Position numbers and translations under genes: made by a program. A stretch of 64,000 nt of DNA from Candidatus Vondammii sp. HM_W22 (GTDB taxonomy: Bacteria > Pseudomonadota > Gammaproteobacteria > Chromatiales > Chromatiaceae), in contig NZ_CP099567.1 of the NCBI RefSeq assembly GCF_022530855.2, positions 3,224,001 to 3,288,000 on the forward strand. The letters are read 5' to 3'. This document shows, one piece after another, positions 53,564 through 63,191 of the stretch; position 1 is the stretch's first letter; each line of letters starts with the position of its first letter. The notes below the pieces were generated by a model. It saw only the letters and a list, made by a program, of their open reading frames with translations. It ran no database searches and was not told the DNA's origin.

Positions 53564-54397
53564 GGCACCAAAAAAAAGCGGCGTACCGAGATCAGTGTAC
53601 CACCAGATTGGGCAAAGCTCGCTGGATATACATCTGGGTAGACGGCATCTACAGTGGCCTGAGAGCTGAACAGGTAAAACTCTGCGCATTGGTTATTATT
53701 GGTACCAATGAACGGGGTGAGAAGCATTTTCTGGCAATTGAGGATGGTGTACGGGAGTCCACACAGAGCTGGCGGGAGGTACTGTTGAAACTGAAGTCAC
53801 GCGGACTGACCCCGCCAAAATTGGCGATCGGTGACGGTGCCATGGGGTTCCGGGCTGCGCTGGAGGAAGTGTATCCGGAGACGCGCCAACAGCGCTGCTG
53901 GATGCACAAGACCATGAACGTGCTGAACTGCCTGCCAAGGTCAGCTCAGCCGAAAGCGAAGCAGGCACTGCATAACATCTGGCAGTCGGAGACCCAGGCC
54001 GATGCGGAAAAGGCCTTTGATCTGTTTATCAAAACGTATGAGCCAAAGTATCCGAAGGCTGCCATCTGTCTGCACAAAGACCGAGAGGAACTGATGGCTT
54101 TCTATCAATTTCCTGCGCAGCATTGGCAGAGCATTCGGACCAGCAATCCGATTGAATCCACCTTCGGGACAATCCGCCATCGAACCAAGCGTTCCAAGGG
54201 CTGCCTATCGCGTGACGGCATGCTACACATGATGTTCAACCTCGGCCGGTGTGCCGAGAAGACGTGGAGACGATTACGGGGTTTCGATTATCTGGCGAAG
54301 GTGATAACCGGAATCAAATTTAAAGAGGGTGTTGAGGTAGCAGGAGTCGATCAGATCGCCGCTTGATTCAACTGGCTAAACACCAGATTTGGCTATA
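53564..54397 (+). mobile_element. IS256-family element, lineage B, N-terminus deleted
   Basis: The left end (GGCACCAAAAAAAAGCGGCGTA) is followed within 20 bp by the transposase middle (WAKLAGYTSG-like, WVDGIYSGLRAE). The remaining 270 codons (to VAGVDQIAA at 54366) are an intact frame with RGEKHFLAIEDGVRES, GDGAMGFRAALEEV and the SNPIESTFGTIRHRTK catalytic Glu region. About the first 150 codons are missing while both ends remain. The right end is CTGGCTAAACACCAGATTTGG-type sequence. Confidence 0.88.
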
Positions 54398-54401
54398 ACT
54401 C

Positions 54402-55178
54402 TTAAATATATACCGCTAAGCATTCTTCGAGCTCAATCATAAATCTATTCAGTGCTGGTTTCCAATGACGGATCGGCATTGTCCACTTTTTCGATGCGGC
54501 CTGGATTGCCAGATAGATTACCTTCTTTGCCGAGTCATCGGTTGGAAACAACTTCCGCTTTTTGATCGCTTTGCGAATGACGCTGTTCAGCGACTCAATG
54601 GCGTTGGTCGTGTAGATCACCTTTCGTATGTCCTCCGGGTAGTTGAACAGCGTGTTCAGGTTCTCCCAATGGGCACGCCAGGAGCGGCTGATCCGGCGAT
54701 ACTTGTTGTCCCATCGGTCAGAGAATTTATCCAGCGCCAATAAGGCTTCTTCCTCGGTGATGGACTGGTAAATCTTTTTCAAATCAGCCGTGACAGGCTT
54801 GTAGTCTTTCCAAGGCACGTACTTCATCGAGTTCCGTACCATATGCACGATACAGAGCTGAATCTGGGTATCCGGAAAGGCCATGTTGATGGCATCAGGA
54901 AAGCCTTTTAAGCCATCGACACAGGCAATCAAAATATCCTTCACACCGCGGTTTTGAAGCTCTGTCAATACGGTCAGCCAGAATTTGGCCCCTCATTCTC
55001 CGATAGCCACATCCCCAATAATTCCTTGTGGCCTTCCAGGTTAACGCCCAGAGCGAGGTAAATCGCTTTGTTGATCACTTTCTTGTCTTGCCTGATTTTA
55101 ACGACAATGCAGTCCAGATAAACAATAGGATAAATCGCATCCAGGGGGTGAGATTGCCATTCGACAACCTGCTCGATA
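54402..55178 (-). mobile_element. IS256-family element, lineage A, 3' two thirds
   Basis: Minus-strand transposase whose open part is 54402-54968 (ILIACVDGLKGFPDAINMAF, YTTNAIESLNSVIRKAIKKRK). A frameshift near 54970 leads to the upstream part up to 55178. The 3' ends of this and the lineage B copy meet at 54397-54402, so the two elements are convergent and fused. Confidence 0.85.
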
Positions 55179-55182
55179 ACTT

Positions 55183-55290
55183 AAACGCCAATGCAAAAGA
55201 TACATGAGCGTATGGCGTTCTTTTGCACCAAAATGACGGTAAGACACGATTTGCGGTGCTCCTGTGTAAATAAGATTTCGTAATCTCATT
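55183..55290 (-). mobile_element. IS30-family N-terminal fragment
   Basis: The minus strand reads VSYRHFGAKERHTLMYLLHWRLS, which resembles the start of IS30-type transposases, then stops at the junction with the lineage A IS256. Only the first about 25-30 codons remain. Confidence 0.55.
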
Positions 55291-55411
55291 TTATCCGGCA
55301 TTCAAATCATCTCTTTTTAGTCATCCAGGTGATGCACTTTGGAGTTGAGTCTGCCTCATTTATTGCCGCTGTCCAGATTAGGTGTATGACGCTTTATGGC
55401 TAGTGACAACA

Positions 55412-56731
55412 TTATCTAGCCTCTATGACCTTGAAAATATTGAGCCCCTTAAGCAGATTCAGTGCCTCATTCAGCTGAAAATCCTCCTCTACCAAACTCC
55501 TCTTTTTAGCCTTTCTACCAGACTTGGAACTCGTTGCTTTGTTATCTTTTTTAGCCGCATCACTTTTGTCCAGATGACCGGATAAATCAGCCTCCTTGAT
55601 AGGCCACACCACCCGTACTTCGGCTGCGGTTACCTTGACGGTGGAGAGTTTGATATCTGGCTCGATTCCCTCAGCCTGGATTGAGCGTCCGGACGGAGTG
55701 AAGTAGCGTGCGGTGGTCAACTTTACGGCGGCACTCTGATGAACCGGGATGATCGTCTGTACCGAGCCTTTTCCAAAGGTTCGACTGCCCATGATGATAG
55801 CACGCCGATGATCCTGCAATGCCCCGGCTACAATTTCTGATGCAGAAGCAGAGCCGCCGTTGACCAGCACCACGATAGGGGCGCCCTCCATCACGTCATC
55901 CGGTGCTGCCTTGAAATCCAGCCTGGAGTCATCGCTGCGACCTTTGGTAAAGACGATAACGCCCTCTGTCAGAAAGGCATCGCTAACGGCGACTGCACCA
56001 TTCAGAATTCCGCCGGGATTATTACGCAGATCTAGAATCAATCCTTTGAGTTCACCCTCCGCCTCTTTTTTGAGTTTGCTGATAGCCTTCAGCATATCCT
56101 CGGTAGTTCGGGACTGAAAATGAGAGAGTCGAAGATAACCGAACGCCTTGTCGAGTATCCGGCTTTTCACGCTGGCCACTTTAATTATGTCGCGAACGAT
56201 GCTGATTGTAATCAGCTTATCCTGACCTTCGCGGGATATGGTAAGAACGATCTCCGTACCCGGCTTACCCCGCATAATCATAACGGCCTCTCCCAGGCTC
56301 ATTCCTTTTACCGGTTTTTCATTTAACCGAATAATCAGGTCCCCTGCATGAACCCCTGCTTTTTGAGCCGGCGTATCATCAATCGGCGCAATCACTTTGA
56401 CAAAGCCATCCTCAAGTCCTACTTCAATGCCCAAACCACCAAACTGGCCGTTGGTACTCACCTGGAGACTCTTGAACTCGTCAGCATTCAGATAGGATGA
56501 ATGGGGATCCAGACCAGTGAGCATGCCGCGGATGGCGTATTCCAATAGTGCCTTGTCATCCACCGGCTCTACATAGTATTTCTTGATCCGGCCGAATATT
56601 TCAGCAAATGCTCGCAGCTCCTGCATCGGTAGATCCTGCTCTTCCGACACAGCACTGGAGCTGAACGAAGGTGTTCCACTAAGAGCGATCCCCAGAAAGA
56701 GTGTCATTGCCAAACCAAACGTCTGCTTCAT
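55412..56731 (-). CDS. ctpA: C-terminal processing peptidase (S41 family)
   Basis: 439 residues from MKQTFGLAM: a signal-like hydrophobic N-terminus (FGLAMTLFLGIALSG), a PDZ domain (GGLGIEVG...GDLIIRLNEKPV, about 95-175) and the S41 tail-specific protease core with LVNGGSASASEIVAGAL (catalytic Ser) and GKGSVQTIIPV (Lys). The C-terminus is lysine-rich. It degrades periplasmic proteins by their C-termini. It follows envC and gpmI on the same strand, a common gammaproteobacterial order. A farther upstream start exists but would precede the signal peptide. Confidence 0.93.
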   Translation of the reverse strand: MKQTFGLAMTLFLGIALSGTPSFSSSAVSEEQDLPMQELRAFAEIFGRIKKYYVEPVDDKALLEYAIRGMLTGLDPHSSYLNADEFKSLQVSTNGQFGGLGIEVGLEDGFVKVIAPIDDTPAQKAGVHAGDLIIRLNEKPVKGMSLGEAVMIMRGKPGTEIVLTISREGQDKLITISIVRDIIKVASVKSRILDKAFGYLRLSHFQSRTTEDMLKAISKLKKEAEGELKGLILDLRNNPGGILNGAVAVSDAFLTEGVIVFTKGRSDDSRLDFKAAPDDVMEGAPIVVLVNGGSASASEIVAGALQDHRRAIIMGSRTFGKGSVQTIIPVHQSAAVKLTTARYFTPSGRSIQAEGIEPDIKLSTVKVTAAEVRVVWPIKEADLSGHLDKSDAAKKDNKATSSKSGRKAKKRSLVEEDFQLNEALNLLKGLNIFKVIEAR

Positions 56732-56805
56732 ATAAAATTCTCTGTTTCCATTATGTTTTCCGTGGCTAGGTGCCTGCTGGTACAGACCCTCACTCACTAA
56801 TGGGG

Positions 56806-58005
56806 TTAGTGATACCCTACCCGGTTTCCCTTGGTTTTTTTGCACCATTTTTTCGGGTTAACCGGCCGACCCTCGTGACGGATGCCGAAATATACCCCGG
56901 TACTGCTCCGCCCTCCACTGCTGCCAACCAGCGCCAGGGGCTCACCCGGCTCCACCCACTCTCCCGTCTCTTTGAAAAGGGTCTGATTATGACCATAGAG
57001 ACTCATATAACCATCGCCATGATCCAGGATCAGCAGCAGACCAAACCCTCTCAACCAGTCAGAGAATGCAACCCTACCATGGTGTATCGCCTTCACCTCC
57101 CGTCCCCCGGGCGAGGAGATGACGACACCGTCCCACTTCAGATTACCTGCTTTTGATGTCCCAAAACGGGCAACAAGGCACCCCTTTGTCGGCCAGCGAA
57201 GCCAGCCTTTCCTAGATTTAAACGGTTTGCGCTCCAGATTCTCCATTGGCACTGGGAGCAATTCGTCCTGAAGTCTACCGAGCAGACTCTTTAGTCGCTG
57301 CTCATCCAGCTTGAGTCCCGTCAGCTCGGCCCCTTTACTCTTCATCGCCAATTTCAGAGAGACGATGACTTGCCTGCGCTCTTCCTGGGAACCATCAAGC
57401 TGTTGTTTTATTAGCAGTTCCCGCGACTGCAGTTCCAGTAAGCGCTGCTCCTCTTCCACCAGTTCGGCTTCCGTTTGCCTCAGTGTCTCAAGTAGAACCC
57501 CAATACGCTCCATCTGCCAAGTACGGATACGGCTGAAGTAATCGTAGTACACCAGCACCCGACTTACTACGGCAGGATCTCGTTGATTCAGGAGGATTTT
57601 CAACCGCTCCTGCCTACCCATAGCATAGGCAGCTCGCATCTGTGATGCCAATGCCTGCTGATGAACAGTCAGCGCTTGCTGTTGTTTGCGGCGACTATCG
57701 CCCAATCTAGTGATCTTCTGGCGCTGCCGGTTCAGGCTGCCAGTCAGTACGCGTAACCGGCGTGCGGTCTGGCCAATCAGCTTTTCGCTGTCACGCAGCT
57801 CATTGAGCAGGCGTCGATGACGCACTTTACTATCCTTGATCTCCCCCTTCACGTTACCAATCCGGCCACGGAGCTGCTTCAGTTCACTGGCGTTGGCCTC
57901 AACCTTATCCCCGGTGGAGACAGCGGCTGAATAACCGGGTATCAGGCTGATCAATAAAGATAGGGCACAAGCCCGTAACACGCTGTCCCTTTGCCTTGGT
58001 GCCAT
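56806..58005 (-). CDS. envC: EnvC-like murein hydrolase activator
   Basis: 399 residues: N-terminal signal segment, a long coiled coil (about 35-250) and a C-terminal LytM-like M23 domain (KWDGVVISSPGGREVKAIHHGRVAFSD, SLYGHNQTL). The metal-binding H of a functional M23 enzyme is replaced (GVYFGIRH in place of HLHFEIR), as in EnvC, which activates amidases AmiA/B. The start codon ATG overlaps the gpmI stop (TGATG). Intact. Confidence 0.92.
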   Translation of the reverse strand: MAPRQRDSVLRACALSLLISLIPGYSAAVSTGDKVEANASELKQLRGRIGNVKGEIKDSKVRHRRLLNELRDSEKLIGQTARRLRVLTGSLNRQRQKITRLGDSRRKQQQALTVHQQALASQMRAAYAMGRQERLKILLNQRDPAVVSRVLVYYDYFSRIRTWQMERIGVLLETLRQTEAELVEEEQRLLELQSRELLIKQQLDGSQEERRQVIVSLKLAMKSKGAELTGLKLDEQRLKSLLGRLQDELLPVPMENLERKPFKSRKGWLRWPTKGCLVARFGTSKAGNLKWDGVVISSPGGREVKAIHHGRVAFSDWLRGFGLLLILDHGDGYMSLYGHNQTLFKETGEWVEPGEPLALVGSSGGRSSTGVYFGIRHEGRPVNPKKWCKKTKGNRVGYH

Positions 58006-59573
58006 CAGGGCGCCTGCTCTCCATCACCTGGAAACTGAATCAGGGTGTGGCCCTGCATCTCTGGGGGAATAGCCAGCCCCATAATATGCAACAAGCTGGG
58101 AGATATATCACACAAAGCACCATTGTCCAGCAGCTTGGCGGTTCGGCCGATATAGATCAGAGGAACAGGATTTTGCGTGTGGGCAGTATGGGGCTGGCCG
58201 CTAGTCTGATCCAGCATCTGCTCCGCATTGCCATGATCCGCCGTGATCAACAGCTCCCCACCCGCCCGGTGTAAAGCCGAAATCACCCGGCCAAGACACT
58301 GGTCGAGCGCCTCGATGGCTTTAATTGTCGCTTTGATTTTGCCGGTGTGTCCGACCATGTCAGAATTGGCATAGTTACAAATGATGGCATCATATTGACC
58401 ACTTTCGATCGCCCCGACCAGATGATCCGTCACTTCCGGAGCGCTCATCTCCGGCTGGGTGTCGTAAGTGTTCACTTTCGGTGAAGGGACTAGGATACGG
58501 TCTTCACCTTCAAATGGTTCCTCTTTGCCGCCATTGAAGAAAAAAGTGACATGGGCATATTTTTCGGTCTCTGCCAATCGCAGCTGGTGTAAGCTGAGTT
58601 TGGAGATATATTCACCAAACACATTATTCAGCCGTCCCGGAGGAAAGGCCACCGGAATATCGAACTCCTCGTTATATTCAGTGAGGCTGACAAAGCTACC
58701 GAGTTGGGGTACACGTTTACGCTCAAACTCTGCAAATCCGGTTTCAGTGAAGGCTCGGGTCATCTGGCGGGCGCGGTCTGATCGGTAGTTCATGAATAAA
58801 ACGACATCGCCATCGTCAATTCTCACCCGGGACTCGCCCTGGGGCACAATACAGGTGGGGGCGACAAACTCATCTGTTTCGCCTCTTTCATAGGCCAACT
58901 GCAGCACGGTAAGTGAGTCGACAGCTTCAAACTCTCCCGTGCCCTGGGTCAAAAGGTCATAAGCCTTCTCAATCCGTTCCCAGCGATTATCCCGGTCCAT
59001 GGCATAAAAACGGCCAATAATAGTGGCAACTCTTCCTCGTCCCAGCGTCTCAAATACTTTGTCCATCGCCTCCAGAGAAGCAGCTGCACTTTTTGGCGGC
59101 ATGTCTCGTCCATCGAGAAAGGCATGGAGATAAACCCTCTCTGCACCGCGCTCCACGGCCATTTTTACCATGGCATGGATGTGCGCCTCGTGACTGTGCA
59201 CGCCACCCGGGGAGAGCAGGCCGAAAACATGCACTGCCTTACCTTTATCAATGGCGACATCGATGGCATCTATCAAGGTCCGATTGGTGAAAAAAGAGCC
59301 GGTTCGCACCGCCCGGCTTACCCGGGTAAATTCCTGATAGACCACCCGGCCGGCACCCAGATTAAGATGCCCAACCTCCGAGTTACCCATCTGCCCGGCA
59401 GGCAGGCCAACCCCAGCACCTGAGGTGCTGATCAGTGTATGGGGCCACTCTTTCCAGAGCCGGTCCCAAACCGGGGTCCTTGCTGCGGCGATAGCATTGA
59501 AGCTCTCTGTCTCACTATAGCCCCAGCCATCGAGAATAATTAGAACGGCCGGACTCATTCTGGCGGCAGACAT
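58005..59573 (-). CDS. gpmI: 2,3-bisphosphoglycerate-independent phosphoglycerate mutase
   Basis: 522 residues. Opening VLIILDGWGYSE with the metal-binding Asp; MGNSEVGHLNLGAGRVVYQ carries the nucleophile Ser. Near the end come NYANSDMVGHTG and LLITADHGNAEQM, binding the second metal. It interconverts 2- and 3-phosphoglycerate. Its last base is shared with the envC start. Intact, normal length. Confidence 0.95.
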   Translation of the reverse strand: MSAARMSPAVLIILDGWGYSETESFNAIAAARTPVWDRLWKEWPHTLISTSGAGVGLPAGQMGNSEVGHLNLGAGRVVYQEFTRVSRAVRTGSFFTNRTLIDAIDVAIDKGKAVHVFGLLSPGGVHSHEAHIHAMVKMAVERGAERVYLHAFLDGRDMPPKSAAASLEAMDKVFETLGRGRVATIIGRFYAMDRDNRWERIEKAYDLLTQGTGEFEAVDSLTVLQLAYERGETDEFVAPTCIVPQGESRVRIDDGDVVLFMNYRSDRARQMTRAFTETGFAEFERKRVPQLGSFVSLTEYNEEFDIPVAFPPGRLNNVFGEYISKLSLHQLRLAETEKYAHVTFFFNGGKEEPFEGEDRILVPSPKVNTYDTQPEMSAPEVTDHLVGAIESGQYDAIICNYANSDMVGHTGKIKATIKAIEALDQCLGRVISALHRAGGELLITADHGNAEQMLDQTSGQPHTAHTQNPVPLIYIGRTAKLLDNGALCDISPSLLHIMGLAIPPEMQGHTLIQFPGDGEQAP

Positions 59574-59803
59574 CTCGTTAGATCAGCTCCTGAAAAATTA
59601 GGGTCCGGCCTTATTAAAAGCATTCCACCGGAAAATACGCTAGTCCGTTGAAAAAAGCAGATTGACTGACATTTTCCCACAAGTTACGGAGAGCATCCAA
59701 TGGACCGGCAAAATTTGACATATTTAAAGATTAGAAAATCCGTACAATTTACGTAAAACAGTTTATTATTCCATTATAGTATGCCGTTGTGCTCATAACA
59801 TAG

Positions 59804-59832
59804 ACATAGTGGCAGGATACCTGTCACTATGT
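59804..59832. promoter_or_regulatory. Palindromic operator candidate upstream of the ArsR gene
   Basis: A 29-bp imperfect palindrome: ACATAGTGGCAGG-ATA-CCTGTCACTATGT, with 12 of 13 pairs in each arm complementary. It is 44 bp before the ArsR start and between two divergent genes, so it could regulate both. Confidence 0.75.
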
Positions 59833-59876
59833 TTACGCGGCACAGCTTACATGGACTAAATTAGGGCCAATTTGAT

Positions 59877-60245
59877 ATGGAACATAAATTCGGAGCTCCT
59901 TCATCACCTATTTTGGAAAATAATAACGGTTTCTCCGGTAGTCTCAATCTCTTGGTCAACGATGATGATATTGAGCGTGCCTCGCGCTCACTCAAGGCCA
60001 TGTCCCATCCATTGCGTCTCAAGATCCTTTGCACTCTTGGCCGTCAGGAAACAAGTGTTCAGGATATTGTGGAACAAGTAGGCACGTCCCAGAGCAATAT
60101 CTCACAGCACCTTGCCATTCTGCGAGACAAAGGCATCCTCGCCTCCCGCAAAGATGCAAACCGGGTCTTCTACCGTGTCAGTGATTCCAGGACACTGCAG
60201 TTAATCGGTATAATGCGGGATGTCTTCTGCACTCAAGGCCACTAA
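59877..60245 (+). CDS. ArsR-family regulator, candidate persulfide sensor
   Basis: 122 residues: winged helix with SHPLRLKILCTLG and TSQSNISQHLAILRDKGIL (recognition helix). Cysteines occur only at LKILC (about residue 50) and near the C-terminus (RDVFCTQGH). This two-cysteine arrangement matches SqrR/BigR/YgaV-type sulfide-responsive repressors, in which they form a tetrasulfide or disulfide link. Metal-site ArsR motifs (ELCVCDL) are absent. Assignment by pattern only. Divergent from gpmI; the palindrome upstream is a likely operator. Confidence 0.82.
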   Translation: MEHKFGAPSSPILENNNGFSGSLNLLVNDDDIERASRSLKAMSHPLRLKILCTLGRQETSVQDIVEQVGTSQSNISQHLAILRDKGILASRKDANRVFYRVSDSRTLQLIGIMRDVFCTQGH

Positions 60246-60399
60246 TTTAAACGGTCAAAAAATAGCCTTGGAGTTTTGGTCAATTATTAAAGTCCCGTAG
60301 TGTGTTATTAGCCCAGCACTAAGCAATAAGAACTCTTGAGACAACAAGCCGTTCAGCTCCGCCCGCAAGGAACAGAGCTTAAGGAAATGCGGCTTATTG

Positions 60400-60950
60400 T
60401 ATGTTCATCCAAGTCCGGATGGACAGTGGTATAAGCACCATCGTGTCGGTGGTAAAGAAGCTCGGCCATCGCGAAGCGAGGACCAAAAAATGCACACCGT
60501 CGCCTGATTGAAGCTCAGAAGTAAAAAGTCATTGAAGCGATTCGGGATCATATGCCGGATCAATACAAATTCGGTTTTGCGCTCTGGGCCCGAGGATCCA
60601 TTGCCCAGCTTATTAGGCAGCTTTGGGGAGTTAACATCTCTGTGCGGACTATGTTCGACTGCCTTAAGCGCTAGGTTTTTACTCCTCAAAAGCCAGCCTG
60701 GGAGAAGATCCCAGGCAAAAATAGATGCCTGATTGAAAGATGAGTATCCTGGCATTGAGGCGCGGGCTAAAAAAGAGAATGCCACTATATTCTGGGGTGA
60801 TGAAACGAGTATAAAAAATACCACGCAGCATGGTCGCTGTCATGCTCCGCAAGGACAAACGCCAGTACAGCGGCTCCCGTCCAAGCGGGTGTCGCTGAAT
60901 ATGATTTCAGCCATTGCGAATCAGGGTGAAGTACAGCTTCATGCTGTATG
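60400..60950 (+). pseudogene. IS630-family transposase remnant
   Basis: Frames read DHMPDQYKFGFALWARGSIAQLI, then a stop, then KENATIFWGDETSIKNTTQHGR (catalytic Asp region) and SLNMISAIANQGEVQLHAV. Both ends are gone. The right side abuts the 3' end of the lineage B IS256 at about 60961. Confidence 0.82.
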
Positions 60951-60960
60951 AGCCAGCCAT

Positions 60961-62288
60961 GAAGAGTTATAGTCAAATCTGGTGTTTAGCCAGTTGAATC
61001 AAGCGGCGACCTGATCGACTCTTGCTGCCTCAACACCCTCGTTAAATTTGATCCCGGTTGTCACCTTCGCCAGGTAATCGAAACCCCGTAATCGTCTCCA
61101 CTTCTTCTCGGCACACCGGCCGAGTTTGAACATCATGTGTAGCATGCCGTCACGCGATAGGCAGCCCTTGGAACGCTTGGTTCGATGGCGGATTGTCCCG
61201 AAGGTGGATTCAATCGGATTGCTGGTCCGAATACTCTGCCAATGCTGCGCAGGAAATTGATAGAAAGCCATCAGTTCCTCTCGGTCTTTGTGCAGACAGA
61301 TGGCAGCCTTCGGATACTTTGGCTCATACGTTTTGATAAACAGATCAAAGGCTTTTTCCGCATCGGCCTGGGTCTCCGACTGCCAGATGTTATGCAGTGC
61401 CTGCTTCGCTTTCGGCTAAGCTGACCTTGGCAGGCAGTTCAGCACGTTCATGGTCTTGTGCATCCAGCAGCGCTGCTGGCGCGTCTCCGGATACACTTCC
61501 TCCAGCGCAGCCCGGAATACCATTCGCCAATTTTGGCGGGGTCAGTCCGCGTGACTTCAGTTTCAACAGTACCTCCCGCCAGCTCTGTGCGGACTCCCGT
61601 ACACCATCCTCAATTGCCAGAAAATGCTTCTCACCACGCCGATCACCACTAGGGCACACAGCTTCGTCTGCTCTCTGTCCGCTGTAGACCCCGTCTGCCC
61701 ACACATACACCCAATGACCCTTATCCAGGCGCTCCTCGCACCAGCTCCGATATTCTTCTGCCCAGACCTGCTTCAGACGCGATACCCTGCCGGCCGACAA
61801 GCCTGTTGCATCCGGAACCACCAGCACTTTCAGGGCTTCACCCATCTCTCCACTGGAAATCCCCTTCAGGTAGAGCCACGCCAGCGCCGCTTCCAGTGAC
61901 TTCGTCTTGCGTACATACGGCGGCACCAGAGCTGATCGGAACGTCACCGGCTCGCCGGTCTTCGCGCGAACTTTGGGGATCTTGACCGTGACCGGCCCCA
62001 ATCCTGTCTGCATTTTACGAGCTGGCAGGTGACCATTGCGCACCACACCCGCCTTGCCATCCTCTGTCCGTCGCTCGACGTGCTCCGCCAACAGCTCCAG
62101 CAGCTCGGCCTCCACCGCCTAGTAGATCAACTGCTCTGCACCGCTTCTCGGCAACTCTGTCAGCGGATCGATATCGTATCTCGACCTGCCAGCTTAACAA
62201 CGTTATTCTTACTCATGGTCGCGTATCTCCAATGGTTGTTTTGATGTCTCGCAACAACAAATCAACCAGATACCCCGCTTTTTTTCAA
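60961..62288 (-). mobile_element. IS256-family element, lineage B, near full length
   Basis: The 5' end is at about 62288 (AAAAAAAGCGGGGTATCTGGTTG) and the 3' end at about 60961. The transposase has an early stop (CAG-to-TAG type near 62120). It then reads AELLELLAEHVERRTEDGKAG through AIEDGVRESAQSWREVLLKLK. Frame breaks follow near 61650, and a gap after LTPPKLAN. The C-terminal part SNPIESTFGTIRHRTKRSK to ARVDQVAA is intact at 60999-61271. Confidence 0.87.
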
Positions 62289-62294
62289 TTCCCT

Positions 62295-63016
62295 TCAAAC
62301 AACACTTTCAGTTATAACTCCACCGGCATACTGATAAGCCTCTTTTATCCCCATCTCCAGCTGTCGATAGTACATCGTCTTTCCGGCACGAATAGCCGGC
62401 ATGGATTTGGCACAGATAGAATCGGTCAGGCGTTTGATCTCTGCATCCAACTGGTCTGCGGGTACCGCGCGATTGACCAGCCCCTCTTCCGCGGCCTGTT
62501 GGGAGGATATGAAATCTCCGGTCAGGAGCATTTCAAGAGCACGTTTTCGACCAATGTTCCTGGCCAGAGCGACACTGGGTGTGCTGCAGAAAAGTCCGAA
62601 ATTGATGCCTGATACGGCAAATCGGGCCTCTTCGGCGGCGATAGCCAAGTCACAGGAGGCAACTGACAACCGGCGGCGGTTGCAATGCCGTGGACCCGGG
62701 CAATCACCGGTTGGGGTTGGTGCATAATGCTATACATCAGGTTGCCGCACTGGGCGAACAGATCCTGGTAATAGCCCTCTTCAGGGTTGGCCCGCATCTG
62801 CTTCAGGCCATGGTCGGCACAGAACGTCTTGCCGTTGGCGGCGAGGATAATCATCCGGACAGTGTCATTACTGGTGATGTTCTCCAGCTCACCCTGCAGT
62901 GCGGTGAGCATCTCTTCTGAGAGTGCATTGAATTGTCGGGGGCGATTGAGGGTCAGGGTGGTAACGCCCTCTTCATCCTGGCGCAGAACCGATGGTTCGT
63001 TGTTTCCGGTCGTCAT
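62295..63016 (-). pseudogene. Enoyl-CoA hydratase/isomerase pseudogene
   Basis: Crotonase family: TTLTLNRPRQFNALSEEML, the oxyanion-hole segment GKTFCADHGLKQM (GxxFCAGxDL variant), VHGIATAAGCQL. Then the frame breaks at about 62664 and continues as ASCDLAIAAEEARFAVSGINFGLF to ESVV. The break fits loss of 4 bp (one of two direct GTTG units). The last about 25 residues are replaced by the IS256 lineage B junction at about 62290. Confidence 0.85.
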
Positions 63017-63191
63017 GGTAATCTCTCTTCATACTGCTTGCGAACGATTAGCTATAGCAACTTTCCAACGACACAAAAAATGATGCTGTATATGGTTTCC
63101 AGTATATTTTATCGGTGCAAAAAATCCTAAATCCAGATAGTGCGCGAGATGACTGCTAAGGCCTTCAACTGTGTAGGCGGTTGTGGCCAGA
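63017..63191. other. Spacer upstream of the barrel protein
   Basis: A short frame reads MTAKAFNCVGGCGQNVQD and stops. No signal peptide or promoter was identified. Confidence 0.4.
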
